NCBI RefSeq assembly: GCF_024259515.1
Contig: NZ_JANBWE010000001.1
Location: 124,001 to 188,000 of the forward strand
Source: Salirhabdus salicampi
GTDB taxonomy: Bacteria > Bacillota > Bacilli > Bacillales > Alkalibacillaceae
Length of the DNA stretch: 64,000 nucleotides
Direction of reading: 5' to 3'
In this document: piece by piece, positions 52,426-62,183 of the stretch
Layout of the letters: each line of letters opens with the position of its first letter
How positions within the stretch are numbered: position 1 is the stretch's first letter
The notes under the pieces: generated by a model
The model's database searches: none
Told to the model about the DNA's origin: nothing
What the model saw: only the letters and a program-made list of their open reading frames with translations
Made by a program: the position numbers and the translations under genes

Positions 52426-53901
52426 TTAATCACGTGGTTGATCTTTTAACTCTTCTCCGTTCTTTCCTTCAAAGCGTAGTCCCCAACCGCTTATAGCGGC
52501 GATAAGCATGACAATGACTAGTAGCCACCCTTGGAATACGAAAGGAAATACTGCTGTTGGGTCTACAACAGGAAGCCATGCGTACTCTTCTTTCATCATT
52601 TTAATGGTCGACCAACCTAATAAAATAGGTGCCCCCCAAGGGAAAATATAACCTAACGCAGATGTAACAGCATCAAGCATATTTGCTCTTCGATAACGGT
52701 GAATACGATATTTCTCCCCTAATTCCCTAACAAATGGTGCAGCGGCTATTTCAGCTGCTGTATTAATAGTGATTGCACTATTCATTAGGGCAACAATACT
52801 CCATATTGCAAGTTCTGCTCGTCTTACGGAAGTTTTAATCCATTTTACTAAACCTTTTGTGATAGCTTCCATTGTTCCACCTAAGCGTAATAGGTGAGCT
52901 GAAGCAACAATAAGGAGAATAAGAATGGCCATATTAATATACCCAGAAACACCACTGATTAAAGCACCTTCAACGATTGCGTCTGATTCCGGATTAAAGC
53001 GAATAATATCGCCAAACGTTCCTAGGTTCAATAGTAAAATAAGTGGAATGGCAGAAACGATTCCCCATGTTAATGATGTAATGAGATGATTTCCTGTTAA
53101 CGCTAAAATAAGAACAACGCCAAATGGAACTAGCATAAACAATCCGGTAGGATTTGTTGTAGCAATCATTTCATTTAAAATCGTTTCATCGCCTAGTGGG
53201 GTTCCAGCCGCCCCAAACATGGCAAACAAGATTGTAGTTGGAACTGCAGCCATAATGGAATATTTAAAACGAGATCGTACTACCCCTGGCACATCTGCAT
53301 CTTGGGTAGTAGCCGATACAATGGTCGTATCTGAAACAGGTGCTAAGTTGTCTCCAAATACGGCACCGGCCAAGATTGCTGCAAATAGCATAACAGGATC
53401 TGCACCAACAGCGATTCCGGCAGGGTACATTAATGTACAAAAGGCAACTGTTGTACCATAACCAGTTCCTACTGCTGTTGAAAATGTAGCAGCTAAAAGG
53501 AATGTCAATGCAACAAATAAACCGCCAGTAAGCCCAGTAATTGCACCAATCCAAACAAGTCCCTCGACGAGGCCACCAACTTGTAGGACTTGAGCGAACA
53601 TCCCTGCATAGAACCACGCAACCATCGCAATAACTCCGATAGGTTGTGCTAACCCGTCAAAGACACCTTGAGCGTAATCTTCCCATTTACTTTTTGAAAA
53701 AAACAACCCGAGTGCTAAACCGATAACAGCACCCATAACTAGTCCAATTTCAGACGATAATTGTAGCACACTTGTAGTAATCGCCCATATTACAAAAAAT
53801 AGGAGCGGGACTGCAGCGCCAAAGGCACCTGATCGAAACTCTAACTTTTGTATACGTCGATCACCAGTAGCGCGTGCTAACTCCTCATTATGATTTGACA
53901 T
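52426..53901 (-). CDS. Na+/H+ antiporter, NhaC family
   Basis: The 491-residue membrane protein has about 12 helices. The centre carries GYGTTVAFCTLMYPAGIAVG, AGAVFGDNLAPVSDTTIVSA (conserved NhaC motif) and YINMAILILLIVASAHLLRL. It probably exchanges Na+ or an organic ion for H+; members close to NhaC also exchange malate and lactate (MleN, YqkI). A GGAGGAT lies before the ATG. It stands alone. Confidence 0.88.
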   Translation of the reverse strand: MSNHNEELARATGDRRIQKLEFRSGAFGAAVPLLFFVIWAITTSVLQLSSEIGLVMGAVIGLALGLFFSKSKWEDYAQGVFDGLAQPIGVIAMVAWFYAGMFAQVLQVGGLVEGLVWIGAITGLTGGLFVALTFLLAATFSTAVGTGYGTTVAFCTLMYPAGIAVGADPVMLFAAILAGAVFGDNLAPVSDTTIVSATTQDADVPGVVRSRFKYSIMAAVPTTILFAMFGAAGTPLGDETILNEMIATTNPTGLFMLVPFGVVLILALTGNHLITSLTWGIVSAIPLILLLNLGTFGDIIRFNPESDAIVEGALISGVSGYINMAILILLIVASAHLLRLGGTMEAITKGLVKWIKTSVRRAELAIWSIVALMNSAITINTAAEIAAAPFVRELGEKYRIHRYRRANMLDAVTSALGYIFPWGAPILLGWSTIKMMKEEYAWLPVVDPTAVFPFVFQGWLLVIVMLIAAISGWGLRFEGKNGEELKDQPRD

Positions 53902-54157
53902 GATGATCCTCCTGATATAAATATATAAAATGTTAAAAATTCACGATAAAAAAGATTTTACCAAAGAAATGAATGAATATAAATACATTTGGGTTTGTAT
54001 TTAAACAGTTTATATATTCTTACAAATATTGAGTCCTAACATATGTAACAGATGGATATTTATAGAATTTTAGAAGTGTATATTTATGGAATTTTTCATC
54101 TTATAGACTAATGGAAATGATGAAAACAAACAGGTGATAGTATACCTATCACCTGAA

Positions 54158-55195
54158 CTATTTTGAAGTTTGCTGTAAATATTTTTTATCTTTCATAAAC
54201 AGGCTCCAAAAATAAACGAACCCTGGAAATAGAATAGCAAATCCAACTATATAAGTTGTAAATACAGCCCGGAAAGAAGTCGGGTCTGTAAAAGCAGATT
54301 GAATCGTTACGTCTGGATATATGATATAAGGTAAGTGAGCCTTTCCATATACATAACTTGCCACTAAATATTGGAGCGTTACGGCAACTACAGCAATCCT
54401 TGGCATCCCTCTTACACCCTTTTCAAAAAAGGACGGAAGAAAAAGACCAAGTCCGCCTACAATGAATAGACCGATGGATAGCAATAATAATGGTAAGTCA
54501 TTTATCATTCTTTCATATAGCCAAGGAACCTCAATTCTTAAAGTAAACATAATGAGGAAAGCCATGAACAAGGTAATTGGACCTAGAATCATTCCATCCC
54601 GTAAGTATATTTTATACGCCTCCATTTCACGAGAAACTTTCGAATAGTCGGCAAGCAGTAAGGAGGATAAGAACAACGTACTCGAAATTGCAAAGGCCAT
54701 AAAGGCGTACGTATTAGGGCTGGATAGCAATCGGGAGAGATTTAAGGAAGCTGCCCCATCTACATAGTCGATGGCTTGTCCATGTGTAATAGGAAGTACC
54801 ATCATTAACAGCCCTGGAATAAAAATTCCCGTAATCCCTGATATATAAGTTAATGGTTTTTTATATTCAATAGCGATATTTGAAAATACGAGAAAGGCAC
54901 TTCGTAACGCTAATAGTAATAAAATCATGCTTCCGGGAATGAGTAAAACTGGGCCAAGTGTATATGTTGCATTTGGAAAAAGACTGTAAACAGCAACAAC
55001 TAAGGCAACAATAAACGTATTTGTGACTTCCCAAGTAGGAGATAAATAACGATTAGCTATGTTTGTTGCTTTCGTTTTCGGGTGTTTTAAATACACCATC
55101 GACCAAAAACCAGCGCCGAAGTCCATCGTTGCCATAACAGCATAAATAAAGACAAATCCCCACAGCACAGTAATGGCTATTAGTACATCTGGCAT
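54158..55195 (-). CDS. cydB: Cytochrome d ubiquinol oxidase subunit II
   Basis: The 345-residue CydB has about eight to nine membrane helices, beginning DVLIAITVLWGFVFIYAVMA with TMDFGAGFWSMVYL, the characteristic first-helix motif. It is 11 bases downstream of cydA, as in the Bacillus ythAB/cydAB pairs. The product completes the bd-type oxidase. No cydCD genes follow here. Confidence 0.92.
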   Translation of the reverse strand: MPDVLIAITVLWGFVFIYAVMATMDFGAGFWSMVYLKHPKTKATNIANRYLSPTWEVTNTFIVALVVAVYSLFPNATYTLGPVLLIPGSMILLLLALRSAFLVFSNIAIEYKKPLTYISGITGIFIPGLLMMVLPITHGQAIDYVDGAASLNLSRLLSSPNTYAFMAFAISSTLFLSSLLLADYSKVSREMEAYKIYLRDGMILGPITLFMAFLIMFTLRIEVPWLYERMINDLPLLLLSIGLFIVGGLGLFLPSFFEKGVRGMPRIAVVAVTLQYLVASYVYGKAHLPYIIYPDVTIQSAFTDPTSFRAVFTTYIVGFAILFPGFVYFWSLFMKDKKYLQQTSK

Positions 55196-55206
55196 GTCAA
55201 TCCCCC

Positions 55207-56568
55207 TTATGAGTTTGAACCATATAAAGGTACATATTTTTCTTCAGCACGCCTTAAGTCGTCCTCTACTTTATTTTTCTTGAAATAGTAAAGAAGAACA
55301 GCAACAACTGCAGTGCCTAAAATGGCGTACATGAACGAAAATGAAGCAATGAGAATTCCTAGATTTGAAGCCGTTGTGGAAGCTTCTGCAGTAGACATCA
55401 GTCGATAAATAACCCATGGTTGTCTTCCGGAACATGCTGTTATCCAACCACATTCCATTGCAATAATAGCTAAAGGTCCTGCCGCAACGAGGGTCCATAA
55501 AAATAACTTAGGAAAGCGGTCTTTTTTCATTATCTTCTTCCACACGACTCCAAAAATAGAAATGACAATAAGCAATGAACCAATTCCAACCATGATGTTA
55601 AAAAGTGTATGAACGAATAGTGGAGGCCAAAGTTCTTCAGGATAGTCATTCAGCCCTTTTACAACTGTGTCAAAACTATCTCCCGCAAGGAAACTGAGTA
55701 AGCCGGGTATTTCTATCCCCCATTTTACTTCTTGTGTTTCCCGATCCGTAAAGCCACCGATAGCTAATGGGGCATGTGATTGTGTTTCAAATAATCCTTC
55801 CGCAGCTGCTAATTTTTCGGGCTGATATTTATGTAAATACTGTGCAGATTCATGGCCGTTAATTGCGGTTGAAAATGCGAAGATTCCACCGACAATAAGA
55901 GTCAGCATAAGTGCTTTTTGATGGAACTTATAAATCTTCGTTCCATATTCACTTCTTAACATTTTAAAAGCAGCAACAGAGCCGACAACAAATGCACCAA
56001 CTACATATGCTGAAGTTGCAACATGTTTAGCTGTAACATAAAAACTAGGATTAAAAAAGGCTGCCCATGGATCAACGTCAACAATCTCCCCATTTTCAAA
56101 TCGAAAGCCAGCCGGAGTTCCTTGGAAGGCATGTACATTCGTGATAAGTACAGCAGAAGCTAATGCGCCTATTGCAACTAAGGTGAGGCTTACAATTCGC
56201 ATCCAAGGAGCAATTCGGTCTGCAGCATAAACGTATATAGACATAAAGAGTGCTTCAATAAAAAATGCATATATTTCAATTTGAAATGGTAGAGGCATTA
56301 CACGGCCAATAACTTCCATGAACCCAGGCCATAGAAGAGACAATTGAACCGCTGCGATTGTTCCTGTTGGAATTCCAACCCCAAGTAGGATGGCGAATGT
56401 TTTCGTCCATCGTTTCGCCATAACAACGTAGTCAATGTCTTTCGTCTTTTGATATAACAGTTCAGCTGTAAGAATCATTAACGGTAATCCGACACCGATT
56501 GTAGCGAAGATTATGTGGAACCCCATCGTTGTTCCGAATAGCGTCCGTGCAATGAGTAAATCATCCAT
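55207..56568 (-). CDS. cydA: Cytochrome bd ubiquinol oxidase subunit I
   Basis: The 453-residue CydA holds the heme ligands, including His18 in TTMGFHIIFATIGVGLPLMI, and the GRQPW motif (ACSGRQPWVIYRLMSTAEAS). It lacks the long Q-loop insert, so it is of the short Bacillus type. The ATG at 56568 (MDDLLIART) follows AAGGGAGAAC; the upstream in-frame ATG at 56586 is weaker. It reduces O2 to water using quinol, without proton pumping. Confidence 0.93.
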   Translation of the reverse strand: MDDLLIARTLFGTTMGFHIIFATIGVGLPLMILTAELLYQKTKDIDYVVMAKRWTKTFAILLGVGIPTGTIAAVQLSLLWPGFMEVIGRVMPLPFQIEIYAFFIEALFMSIYVYAADRIAPWMRIVSLTLVAIGALASAVLITNVHAFQGTPAGFRFENGEIVDVDPWAAFFNPSFYVTAKHVATSAYVVGAFVVGSVAAFKMLRSEYGTKIYKFHQKALMLTLIVGGIFAFSTAINGHESAQYLHKYQPEKLAAAEGLFETQSHAPLAIGGFTDRETQEVKWGIEIPGLLSFLAGDSFDTVVKGLNDYPEELWPPLFVHTLFNIMVGIGSLLIVISIFGVVWKKIMKKDRFPKLFLWTLVAAGPLAIIAMECGWITACSGRQPWVIYRLMSTAEASTTASNLGILIASFSFMYAILGTAVVAVLLYYFKKNKVEDDLRRAEEKYVPLYGSNS

Positions 56569-56860
56569 GATAGTTCTCCCTTTCAAACGTTTTACATAAA
56601 AGTATTGTTTTCCAATTTGCCTAAATTATGTTTGAAAGAGATAAGGGATTATGAATTTCTCAAGAAAAAGGGGTGAATGGTCGTTAACAAGAGGTTGAAA
56701 GAAAGTATGATTAGGTCAATAAGGTCCTTTAACGTTTGTTATATTTTTTAACGATTATAATAATGAACAAAAAAACTTTGTAAGATTTTCCTAAAAAATG
56801 AATGAAGTCATCCTTTTTCCTTTATAAAATAAAGTTACATTAATATTTGGAGGAGGTAGA

Positions 56861-57385
56861 ATGAGGCGCATTTTAACACAGATTTTGATGATTACCGTTT
56901 TTTTAATGATCGGAAACGTATTTGTGAAAATATTCAATATATCTTTCCCCGCTAGTATAGTTGGGATGTTTCTTCTTTTTACATTTTTGTTGATAGGATA
57001 TGTAAGTTTGGAATGGATTGAGGCTATATCCTCTTTTCAGTTGAAACATTTAACTTTACTCTTTATTCCCCCACGCTAAGTTACCTTGCCGATTGCTCTT
57101 ACTGTATCCAATACATTAGGAGGACTTTCATCAGTGACAGTTATATTCGTTTTGGTTTCAGCATTATGTTCATTAATGGTTGGACCATTGCTATTAAAGA
57201 CACTAGGCATTCGTACCAAAACTGCAAAAGGTCTTGCTATGGGATTATCAGCACAAATGTTGGGTGCGAATCGTTCATTGGAATGGGGAGAAGAGGAGGG
57301 AGCAATGGGAAGTGTCGCTATGACTACATCTGCCGTATTTCTATCTGTTTCTGTTCCTTTAATTTCGGTATTTTTAACATTATGA
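56861..57385 (+). pseudogene. cidA-lrgB remnant fused by internal deletion, one stop between
   Basis: The first 72 codons (56861-57079, MRRILTQILMITVFLMIGNV) are the N-terminal half of a CidA/LrgA holin-like protein, ending LLFIPPR. After a single TAA the same frame goes on VTLPIALTVSNTLGGLSSV, the C-terminal half of LrgB/CidB, ending at 57385. About 50 residues of CidA and the first half of LrgB are lost. The parts are still in one frame. GGAGG precedes the ATG. Confidence 0.85.
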
Positions 57386-57422
57386 AAAAAAGATTAATAG
57401 AAGCTAGTTGGGAGGAATCTGC

Positions 57423-57602
57423 ATGCAAAATTACTTGAGAGAGGCAGTTGAAAAGTTGAGGAATTACTATATTGATCAACTTATCGAAGCAGGTCTATAT
57501 ATAAAATCAGATCGTGAAGTGTATTCCCTTACACTTTCGGAATTGCAATCGATAGTGAAAAAGACATTGAAAAATGAAAGAAGATTGGGAATTTTTACAT
57601 GA
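57423..57602 (+). CDS. fbpA: Fur-regulated basic protein, FbpA family
   Basis: The 59-residue protein MQNYLREAVEKLRNYYIDQL, IEAGLYIKSDREVYSLTLSE, LQSIVKKTLKNERRLGIFT has the FbpA pattern (N-terminal helix, YxxSxxEL-type core). In B. subtilis FbpA is a small basic protein of the iron-sparing response, working with FsrA RNA. GGAGG precedes the ATG. I see no clear Fur box in the 37 bases before it, so control may come from further upstream. Confidence 0.8.
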   Translation: MQNYLREAVEKLRNYYIDQLIEAGLYIKSDREVYSLTLSELQSIVKKTLKNERRLGIFT

Positions 57603-57653
57603 AATAACATTCATATCATTGTATAATAGAAAAAATGGTAAAGGAGAGGTACC

Positions 57654-57959
57654 TTGTCATCATACAAAGATAAAAAGGTCATAGGGATAGGGACTGTTCA
57701 TGAATTGACTGGGTTATCGGAGCGAAGAATTCGTTATTATGAAGAGCGAGGTTTAATTTTTCCAGAACGTACGAAAAAAGGAACGCGAAAATATTCGTTT
57801 TCAGATGTGGAACTACTTATGAGTATCGCTGACAAACGTGAAGACGGTGTTCAAACGAATGAAATTAAGGAAGATTTCCAGAATAAAAAGAGGAAAGCTG
57901 ACTTACGAGATGAGATGAGACGAGGGCAACTTAACGCGCATTTTAATATGAGGAAGTGA
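57654..57959 (+). CDS. tnrA: Nitrogen regulator TnrA (MerR family)
   Basis: The 101-residue MerR-type regulator has [40 protein letters not shown] and [20 protein letters not shown], and ends with the GQLNAHF tail by which TnrA binds feedback-inhibited glutamine synthetase. TnrA activates nitrogen-scavenging genes. The short C-terminus distinguishes it from GlnR. The TTG at 57654 follows GGAGAGG. Confidence 0.92.
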   Translation: MSSYKDKKVIGIGTVHELTGLSERRIRYYEERGLIFPERTKKGTRKYSFSDVELLMSIADKREDGVQTNEIKEDFQNKKRKADLRDEMRRGQLNAHFNMRK

Positions 57960-58133
57960 TGATGAAAGCTTGCCGCTTTTATTATATTTGCTGTTTATTT
58001 GGCAGTTTTTTTGTAGGCAGTTTTTTCACTATTTTGTTGAACATGTACATAAGTATAAAGGTAAAGAATGTGTCTATTGGTTTTATTTTAAAAAGTTAGG
58101 GGATAGTTTATTGGAGCAAGAAGATAAAACAAA

Positions 58134-58679
58134 ATGTATATACGTACAGAAACGGAAAGGTTAATCATCCGTCCATTACAATTAAATGATTTTTATTCAT
58201 GGAAGAAGAGTTTTGAATCTAGATTTCCTTCCCGACATAGTTATGATGAAGGAAAGATAGATACAAGTGAATGGACTGAGGATTGGTTTGAGAGTGTAGT
58301 ACGAAAACAACAAGAACTTGCTAAAATAGATCAAACATATGTGTTCAACGCTTTTTTAAAAGAAGGTGGGGACCACATTGGAATAATAGACATTTCGACT
58401 TTACTAAGAAAAGAGTTTCAATGGGGGAGAGTTGGTTATACAATTCATAATCAATATTGGGGACGCGGATATGGTAAGGAAGCGGTACAAGAAGCTTTTA
58501 AGTTGGCATTTACGGAACTTGCGTTTCATAGGATTGAAGCCCATATTAATGTAGATAATAAAGCATCATTCCGGCTTGCGGAAAGTGTTGGGATGGAGTA
58601 TGAATGTACTCGAAAAGGGTTTATATATGAATTTGATGAGTGGACAGATAACCTCGTATATTATATAAACTGTACTTAA
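58134..58679 (+). CDS. GNAT-family N-acetyltransferase (RimJ/RimL type)
   Basis: The 181-residue protein has MYIRTETERLIIRPLQLNDF, then VGYTIHNQYWGRGYGKEAVQ (acetyl-CoA loop) and HRIEAHINVDNKASFRLAES, the full RimJ/YdaF/YjcK-type pattern. Its SD (GGAG) lies rather far from the ATG at 58134. Possible targets are ribosomal protein N-termini or small amines. Confidence 0.87.
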   Translation: MYIRTETERLIIRPLQLNDFYSWKKSFESRFPSRHSYDEGKIDTSEWTEDWFESVVRKQQELAKIDQTYVFNAFLKEGGDHIGIIDISTLLRKEFQWGRVGYTIHNQYWGRGYGKEAVQEAFKLAFTELAFHRIEAHINVDNKASFRLAESVGMEYECTRKGFIYEFDEWTDNLVYYINCT

Positions 58680-58902
58680 AGGGGAAGGGCACTAAATGGA
58701 GTTAATACAACCGAAGGGGTAAATAGAATCATTGATTTAATAACACCTATAAGTGATGAGATTGATAAATACTATGAACATTAAGTGTACAATGAATACT
58801 TTTGTCCCGGAAATTGGTGTACATCTGTTGGGACTCATTTATTTTCATTGTTGAGTATGGGACAAAAAGAATTCGGATAGTTTCCATATAAAATTATTTC
58901 TC
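58680..58902. other. Gap with a gene remnant and a long inverted repeat
   Basis: A frame near 58698-58785 (GVNTTEGVNRIIDLITPISD then EIDKYYEH) ends in TAA and looks like the tail of a lost gene. CTTTTGTCCC (58799-58808) and GGGACAAAAAG (58859-58869) form an inverted repeat with a 50-base centre that contains another GGGAC. No intact gene is seen. Confidence 0.4.
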
Positions 58903-58932
58903 AAAAAAACTGCTTGATAAGCAGTTTTTTTA
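58903..58932 (+). terminator. Terminator before the K+ transporter gene
   Basis: AAAAACTGCTT and AAGCAGTTTTT form an 11-base stem on a three-base loop with extra T residues. Confidence 0.85.
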
Positions 58933-59020
58933 TGTAATATATCTTTCAAATAGAATTTAATTCGTCTACAATTCTATTAATTAAAAAAATGTACATTTCA
59001 AATAAAGGTAGTGTGTTAAA

Positions 59021-60382
59021 TTGAAAACACGTAATCAAATTAAAAAAAGAAGTATCGACTTAACCCCTGTGCAATTAATTGTATTATTTTATCTATTCGC
59101 AGCAATCATTGCGACAACGTTGTTAAGTTTACCCATTGCTCATAAACCTGAGGTAGAATGGACGCTAATTGATGCTATGTTTACGGCAGTTAGTGCAATT
59201 AGTGTTACTGGTCTAACTGTAGTGTCAACTGCTGATACTTTCAGTGTACCTGGGATTTTTATATTAATGTTTGTTCTCCAATTCGGAGGTATTGGAATTA
59301 TGACATTAGGTACGTTTATTTGGGTGGCCTTAGGGAAAAAGATTGGGTTCAAAGAACGTCAACTTATTAAAACAGATCAGAATCAATCTACATTTGCTGG
59401 TTTAGTTAATCTAATGAAGCAAATCCTTGGTATAATTTTAGTCATTGAGTTGATTGGCGCTACAGTGTTGGGTATCACGTTTTTGCAATATTTCCCTACA
59501 TGGCAGGAAGCCTTTTTACAAGGGGTGTTTGCGTCGGTTAGTGCTACAACGAATGCTGGATTTGATATTACAGGGTCTTCGCTAGTTCCTTTTGCCGAGG
59601 ATTACTTTGTCCAATTTATAAATATGACTTTGTTAATTTTAGGAGCTATTGGTTTTCCGGTTTTAATTGAAATACGAGACTACTTAAAATATAAAGGGGA
59701 ATATCGTTACCGTTTTTCTTTATTTACACTATTGACGACGTCAACCTTCTTCCTTCTGATTGTCATTGGTGTTGTATTTATCTATGTGTTTGAACGGACG
59801 AAGTTTTTTGCAGGGATGGCATGGCATGAATCGTTATTTTACTCACTATTTCAATCTATCACAACGAGGAATGGTGGATTGGCAACAATGGATGTAAGTG
59901 AATTTTCTGTGCCGACATTACTTTTGCTCTGTTTTCTTATGTTTGTCGGCGCTTCCCCTAGTAGTGTAGGCGGGGGAATCAGAACTACGACCTTTGCCAT
60001 TATGGTGTTAACAATTGTGTCATATGCGAAAGGCCAAAATTCTATAAGAATTTTTAAAAGACAAGTAGCTCAAGAGGATATACAAAAATCGTTCATCGTC
60101 GTTTCAACGGCTATGATTATATACGGAGCAGCTATCATTTTAATGAGTTACCTTGAACCAAACTTTCGTTTAATGGAAATCATTTTTGAAGTTTCATCTG
60201 CTTTTGGAACAACAGGGTTATCAATGGGGATTACCCCTGAATTAAGTACTGGAGGGAAAATTGTTATTATAGCTTTAATGTTTATAGGGAGGATTGGAAT
60301 TTTTTCATTTCTGTTTTTAATTAAAGGAAACTCACCGAAAGATAACTTTGATTTTCCTAAGGAAAAAGTAATTATTGGCTAA
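59021..60382 (+). CDS. TrkH/KtrB-family potassium transporter, membrane subunit
   Basis: The 453-residue protein has four repeated helix-pore-helix units, with selectivity loops such as SAISVTGLTVV, SATTNAGFDITG, SITTRNGGLATMD and SAFGTTGLSMG. It imports K+ with Na+ and needs a cytoplasmic KtrA/KtrC RCK subunit, which is not in the window. A TTG at 59021 is the start; the SD AAAGG is weak and far. No ydaO-type leader is visible. Confidence 0.9.
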   Translation: MKTRNQIKKRSIDLTPVQLIVLFYLFAAIIATTLLSLPIAHKPEVEWTLIDAMFTAVSAISVTGLTVVSTADTFSVPGIFILMFVLQFGGIGIMTLGTFIWVALGKKIGFKERQLIKTDQNQSTFAGLVNLMKQILGIILVIELIGATVLGITFLQYFPTWQEAFLQGVFASVSATTNAGFDITGSSLVPFAEDYFVQFINMTLLILGAIGFPVLIEIRDYLKYKGEYRYRFSLFTLLTTSTFFLLIVIGVVFIYVFERTKFFAGMAWHESLFYSLFQSITTRNGGLATMDVSEFSVPTLLLLCFLMFVGASPSSVGGGIRTTTFAIMVLTIVSYAKGQNSIRIFKRQVAQEDIQKSFIVVSTAMIIYGAAIILMSYLEPNFRLMEIIFEVSSAFGTTGLSMGITPELSTGGKIVIIALMFIGRIGIFSFLFLIKGNSPKDNFDFPKEKVIIG

Positions 60383-60400
60383 TGTCAATTAGAATATGAT

Positions 60401-60431
60401 GGCTTCCCTTGTAAGGGAAGCCTTATTCTTT
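60401..60431. terminator. Terminator between convergent genes
   Basis: GGCTTCCCTT and AAGGGAAGCC form a ten-base stem on a two-base centre (GT), followed by TTATTCTTT. Confidence 0.75.
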
Positions 60432-60708
60432 ATGTAGTCTTTTGTTCACGAACTTTAACTGCAATATAACAGAAAAAAAGAGATAATAACGGTAAAACGA
60501 TATTCCAAGTTAATGAAATTGAAAAAATATCATTATAATAAATGAAGCTATATGATGCCTCATATGTAAGGTTAATGAATAAAGTTACAATCGGCCCGAA
60601 GTAAATTTTCATCGTTAGCCACGAGGTGAGAACGCCAAATCCAATCGTGATGAGAGGAATAGAAAATAGCTGTATGAGGAAAGGGTTCATTGAGAAAAGA
60701 CTTTCCAT
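60430..60708 (-). CDS. Small membrane protein (DUF2651-like)
   Basis: The 92-residue protein has three hydrophobic segments: FLIQLFSIPLITIGFGVLTS, IYFGPIVTLFINLTYEASYS and TWNIVLPLLSLFFCYIAVKV. It resembles the YbeF/DUF2651 group of small Bacillus membrane proteins, but the assignment is from memory of pattern only. GGGGGTG precedes the ATG. Confidence 0.7.
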   Translation of the reverse strand: MESLFSMNPFLIQLFSIPLITIGFGVLTSWLTMKIYFGPIVTLFINLTYEASYSFIYYNDIFSISLTWNIVLPLLSLFFCYIAVKVREQKTT

Positions 60709-60955
60709 CTTATAACACCCCCAATATGGATATTATACCAAACCATATTCGTTAGATTTAAAGGAAATCCGTGTGATACGTTGAACATGTAAGTAAGCTA
60801 GCTTTATTAGGGCTTAGTCTCGTATTATGGAATTTATCCAAAATGTTTCGGAAAGTGCTATCGAAGAGTATGATGTGAAATCAATAATACGCATTTAAGT
60901 TTAGAGCACGTAACCTGAGATGAACATAAATCCCATTGTATAAGGAGCGTTTAAG

Positions 60956-61456
60956 GTGGATATTAGACTATTAAGATCAGATGATGCAGAACGATATGTA
61001 CAAATTCGGCTTGAAGCTCTACAAACAAGCCCTGAAGCATTTGCGTCAAGTTACGAAGAAGAGAAAAAGCAAACAGCAGGTAAGTATGTAAAAAGGTTTC
61101 AAAATCCACAACAATCTTTTACATTTGGAGCATTTAAGGACGGTAGCCTTGTTGGTGTTGTAACTTTATATAGGGAAAACATGTATAAATTACGCCATCG
61201 AGCAAATATTGTTGCGATGTATGTGAAACAAGAAGCACGTGGGAAAGGCATTGGAAAAAAGCTGCTTCTCAGTGCAATCCAGAAAGCGAAGAATTTAGAT
61301 GAAGTTGAACAAATTTATTTAACAGTTGTTTCATCAAATGAACGAGCAAAACAACTTTATTCTAAAGTAGGGTTTAAAGTTTTTGGAACCGATTATAGAG
61401 CATTAAAAATAGGCGATTCTTATTTTGATGAAGAGTATATGGTCTTATATTTGTAA
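60956..61456 (+). CDS. GNAT-family N-acetyltransferase
   Basis: This 166-residue enzyme shows MDIRLLRSDDAERYVQIRLE, VAMYVKQEARGKGIGKKLLL (acetyl-CoA loop) and VVSSNERAKQLYSKVGFKVF, the full GNAT motifs A and B. The GTG at 60956 follows AAGGAG. The substrate is not known. In the gap before it a short frame at 60830-60897 has no SD and is not accepted as a gene. Confidence 0.9.
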   Translation: MDIRLLRSDDAERYVQIRLEALQTSPEAFASSYEEEKKQTAGKYVKRFQNPQQSFTFGAFKDGSLVGVVTLYRENMYKLRHRANIVAMYVKQEARGKGIGKKLLLSAIQKAKNLDEVEQIYLTVVSSNERAKQLYSKVGFKVFGTDYRALKIGDSYFDEEYMVLYL

Positions 61457-61618
61457 ATGTATAATCGGAAAAATCCGGGATCACATTTCATAAAAATTGC
61501 ATTTGTAATCATACAATCTTATATTAGGCAATAATCTCTCACTCTCTACCTGTTGAATTACATTTATGGTGAACTCTTTACTGCTTGCTGATTAAATCGT
61601 TAGAAAGGATGATTCACG

Positions 61619-62149
61619 GTGACAGAACTTCATTATGAAATTATGAAGATACCATCTTATCGAGCAGTAGGTTTAAAATGGGATGGTCCTTGGACCGAGA
61701 TAAAATATTTAAAAGAAACAATTCAAGAGGCGAGTCGACGAGTTATCGAGTTAAAACATGCTGTGAACCCTTCAGAACAGTTAGGGTTATCTTATCATTT
61801 GAGACCGGATGGCTTTACACACTACTCTGTTTATGAAGTGTCACATAAGCAACAGGTACCACCACGAATGGAGGAAATCATCGTACCCGAAATGACGTAT
61901 CTCGTTACGAAACATGAAAAAGGGAATCGTATTGAAGAAACGTACGAAAAGATTAAAAATTGGATTATGGAGAGTGAATATGAACCTTTCAAAGAGGGTG
62001 ACGCGACTTACTATAATGATTTTTTACCGATTAAACATGAAAAGTACCCTGCCGACCTGGACCGGAACGATCCACACTTTGATATATTCATCCCCATCGT
62101 AAAAAGGAAAACATCTCAAACAGTCATATCATTTTTTGAGGAAGAATAG
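61619..62149 (+). CDS. GyrI-like / effector-binding domain protein
   Basis: The 176-residue protein begins TELHYEIMKIPSYRAVGLKW and has LGLSYHLRPDGFTHYSVYEV and NDPHFDIFIPIVKRK, the repeated SHS2-type fold of the GyrI/AraC effector-binding family. Such stand-alone domains bind small molecules or modulate gyrase. The GTG at 61619 follows AAAGGATG. It has no HTH domain, so it is not a regulator by itself. Confidence 0.82.
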   Translation: MTELHYEIMKIPSYRAVGLKWDGPWTEIKYLKETIQEASRRVIELKHAVNPSEQLGLSYHLRPDGFTHYSVYEVSHKQQVPPRMEEIIVPEMTYLVTKHEKGNRIEETYEKIKNWIMESEYEPFKEGDATYYNDFLPIKHEKYPADLDRNDPHFDIFIPIVKRKTSQTVISFFEEE

Positions 62150-62183
62150 AGAAGAAAATAGAGATTTTTTAATTGCAAAATGG

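Noticed and set aside
56861-57385. Reading the stop inside the cidA-lrgB remnant as a recoded codon
   Set aside because: The codon is TAA, not TGA, and large parts of both proteins are missing, so decay is the better explanation.
57970-58164. 64-codon frame between tnrA and the GNAT gene
   Set aside because: No SD and overlap with the well-supported acetyltransferase start.
60830-60897. Short frame MEFIQNVSESAIEEYDVK upstream of a GNAT gene
   Set aside because: No ribosome-binding site and no similarity known; may be a remnant but cannot be supported.
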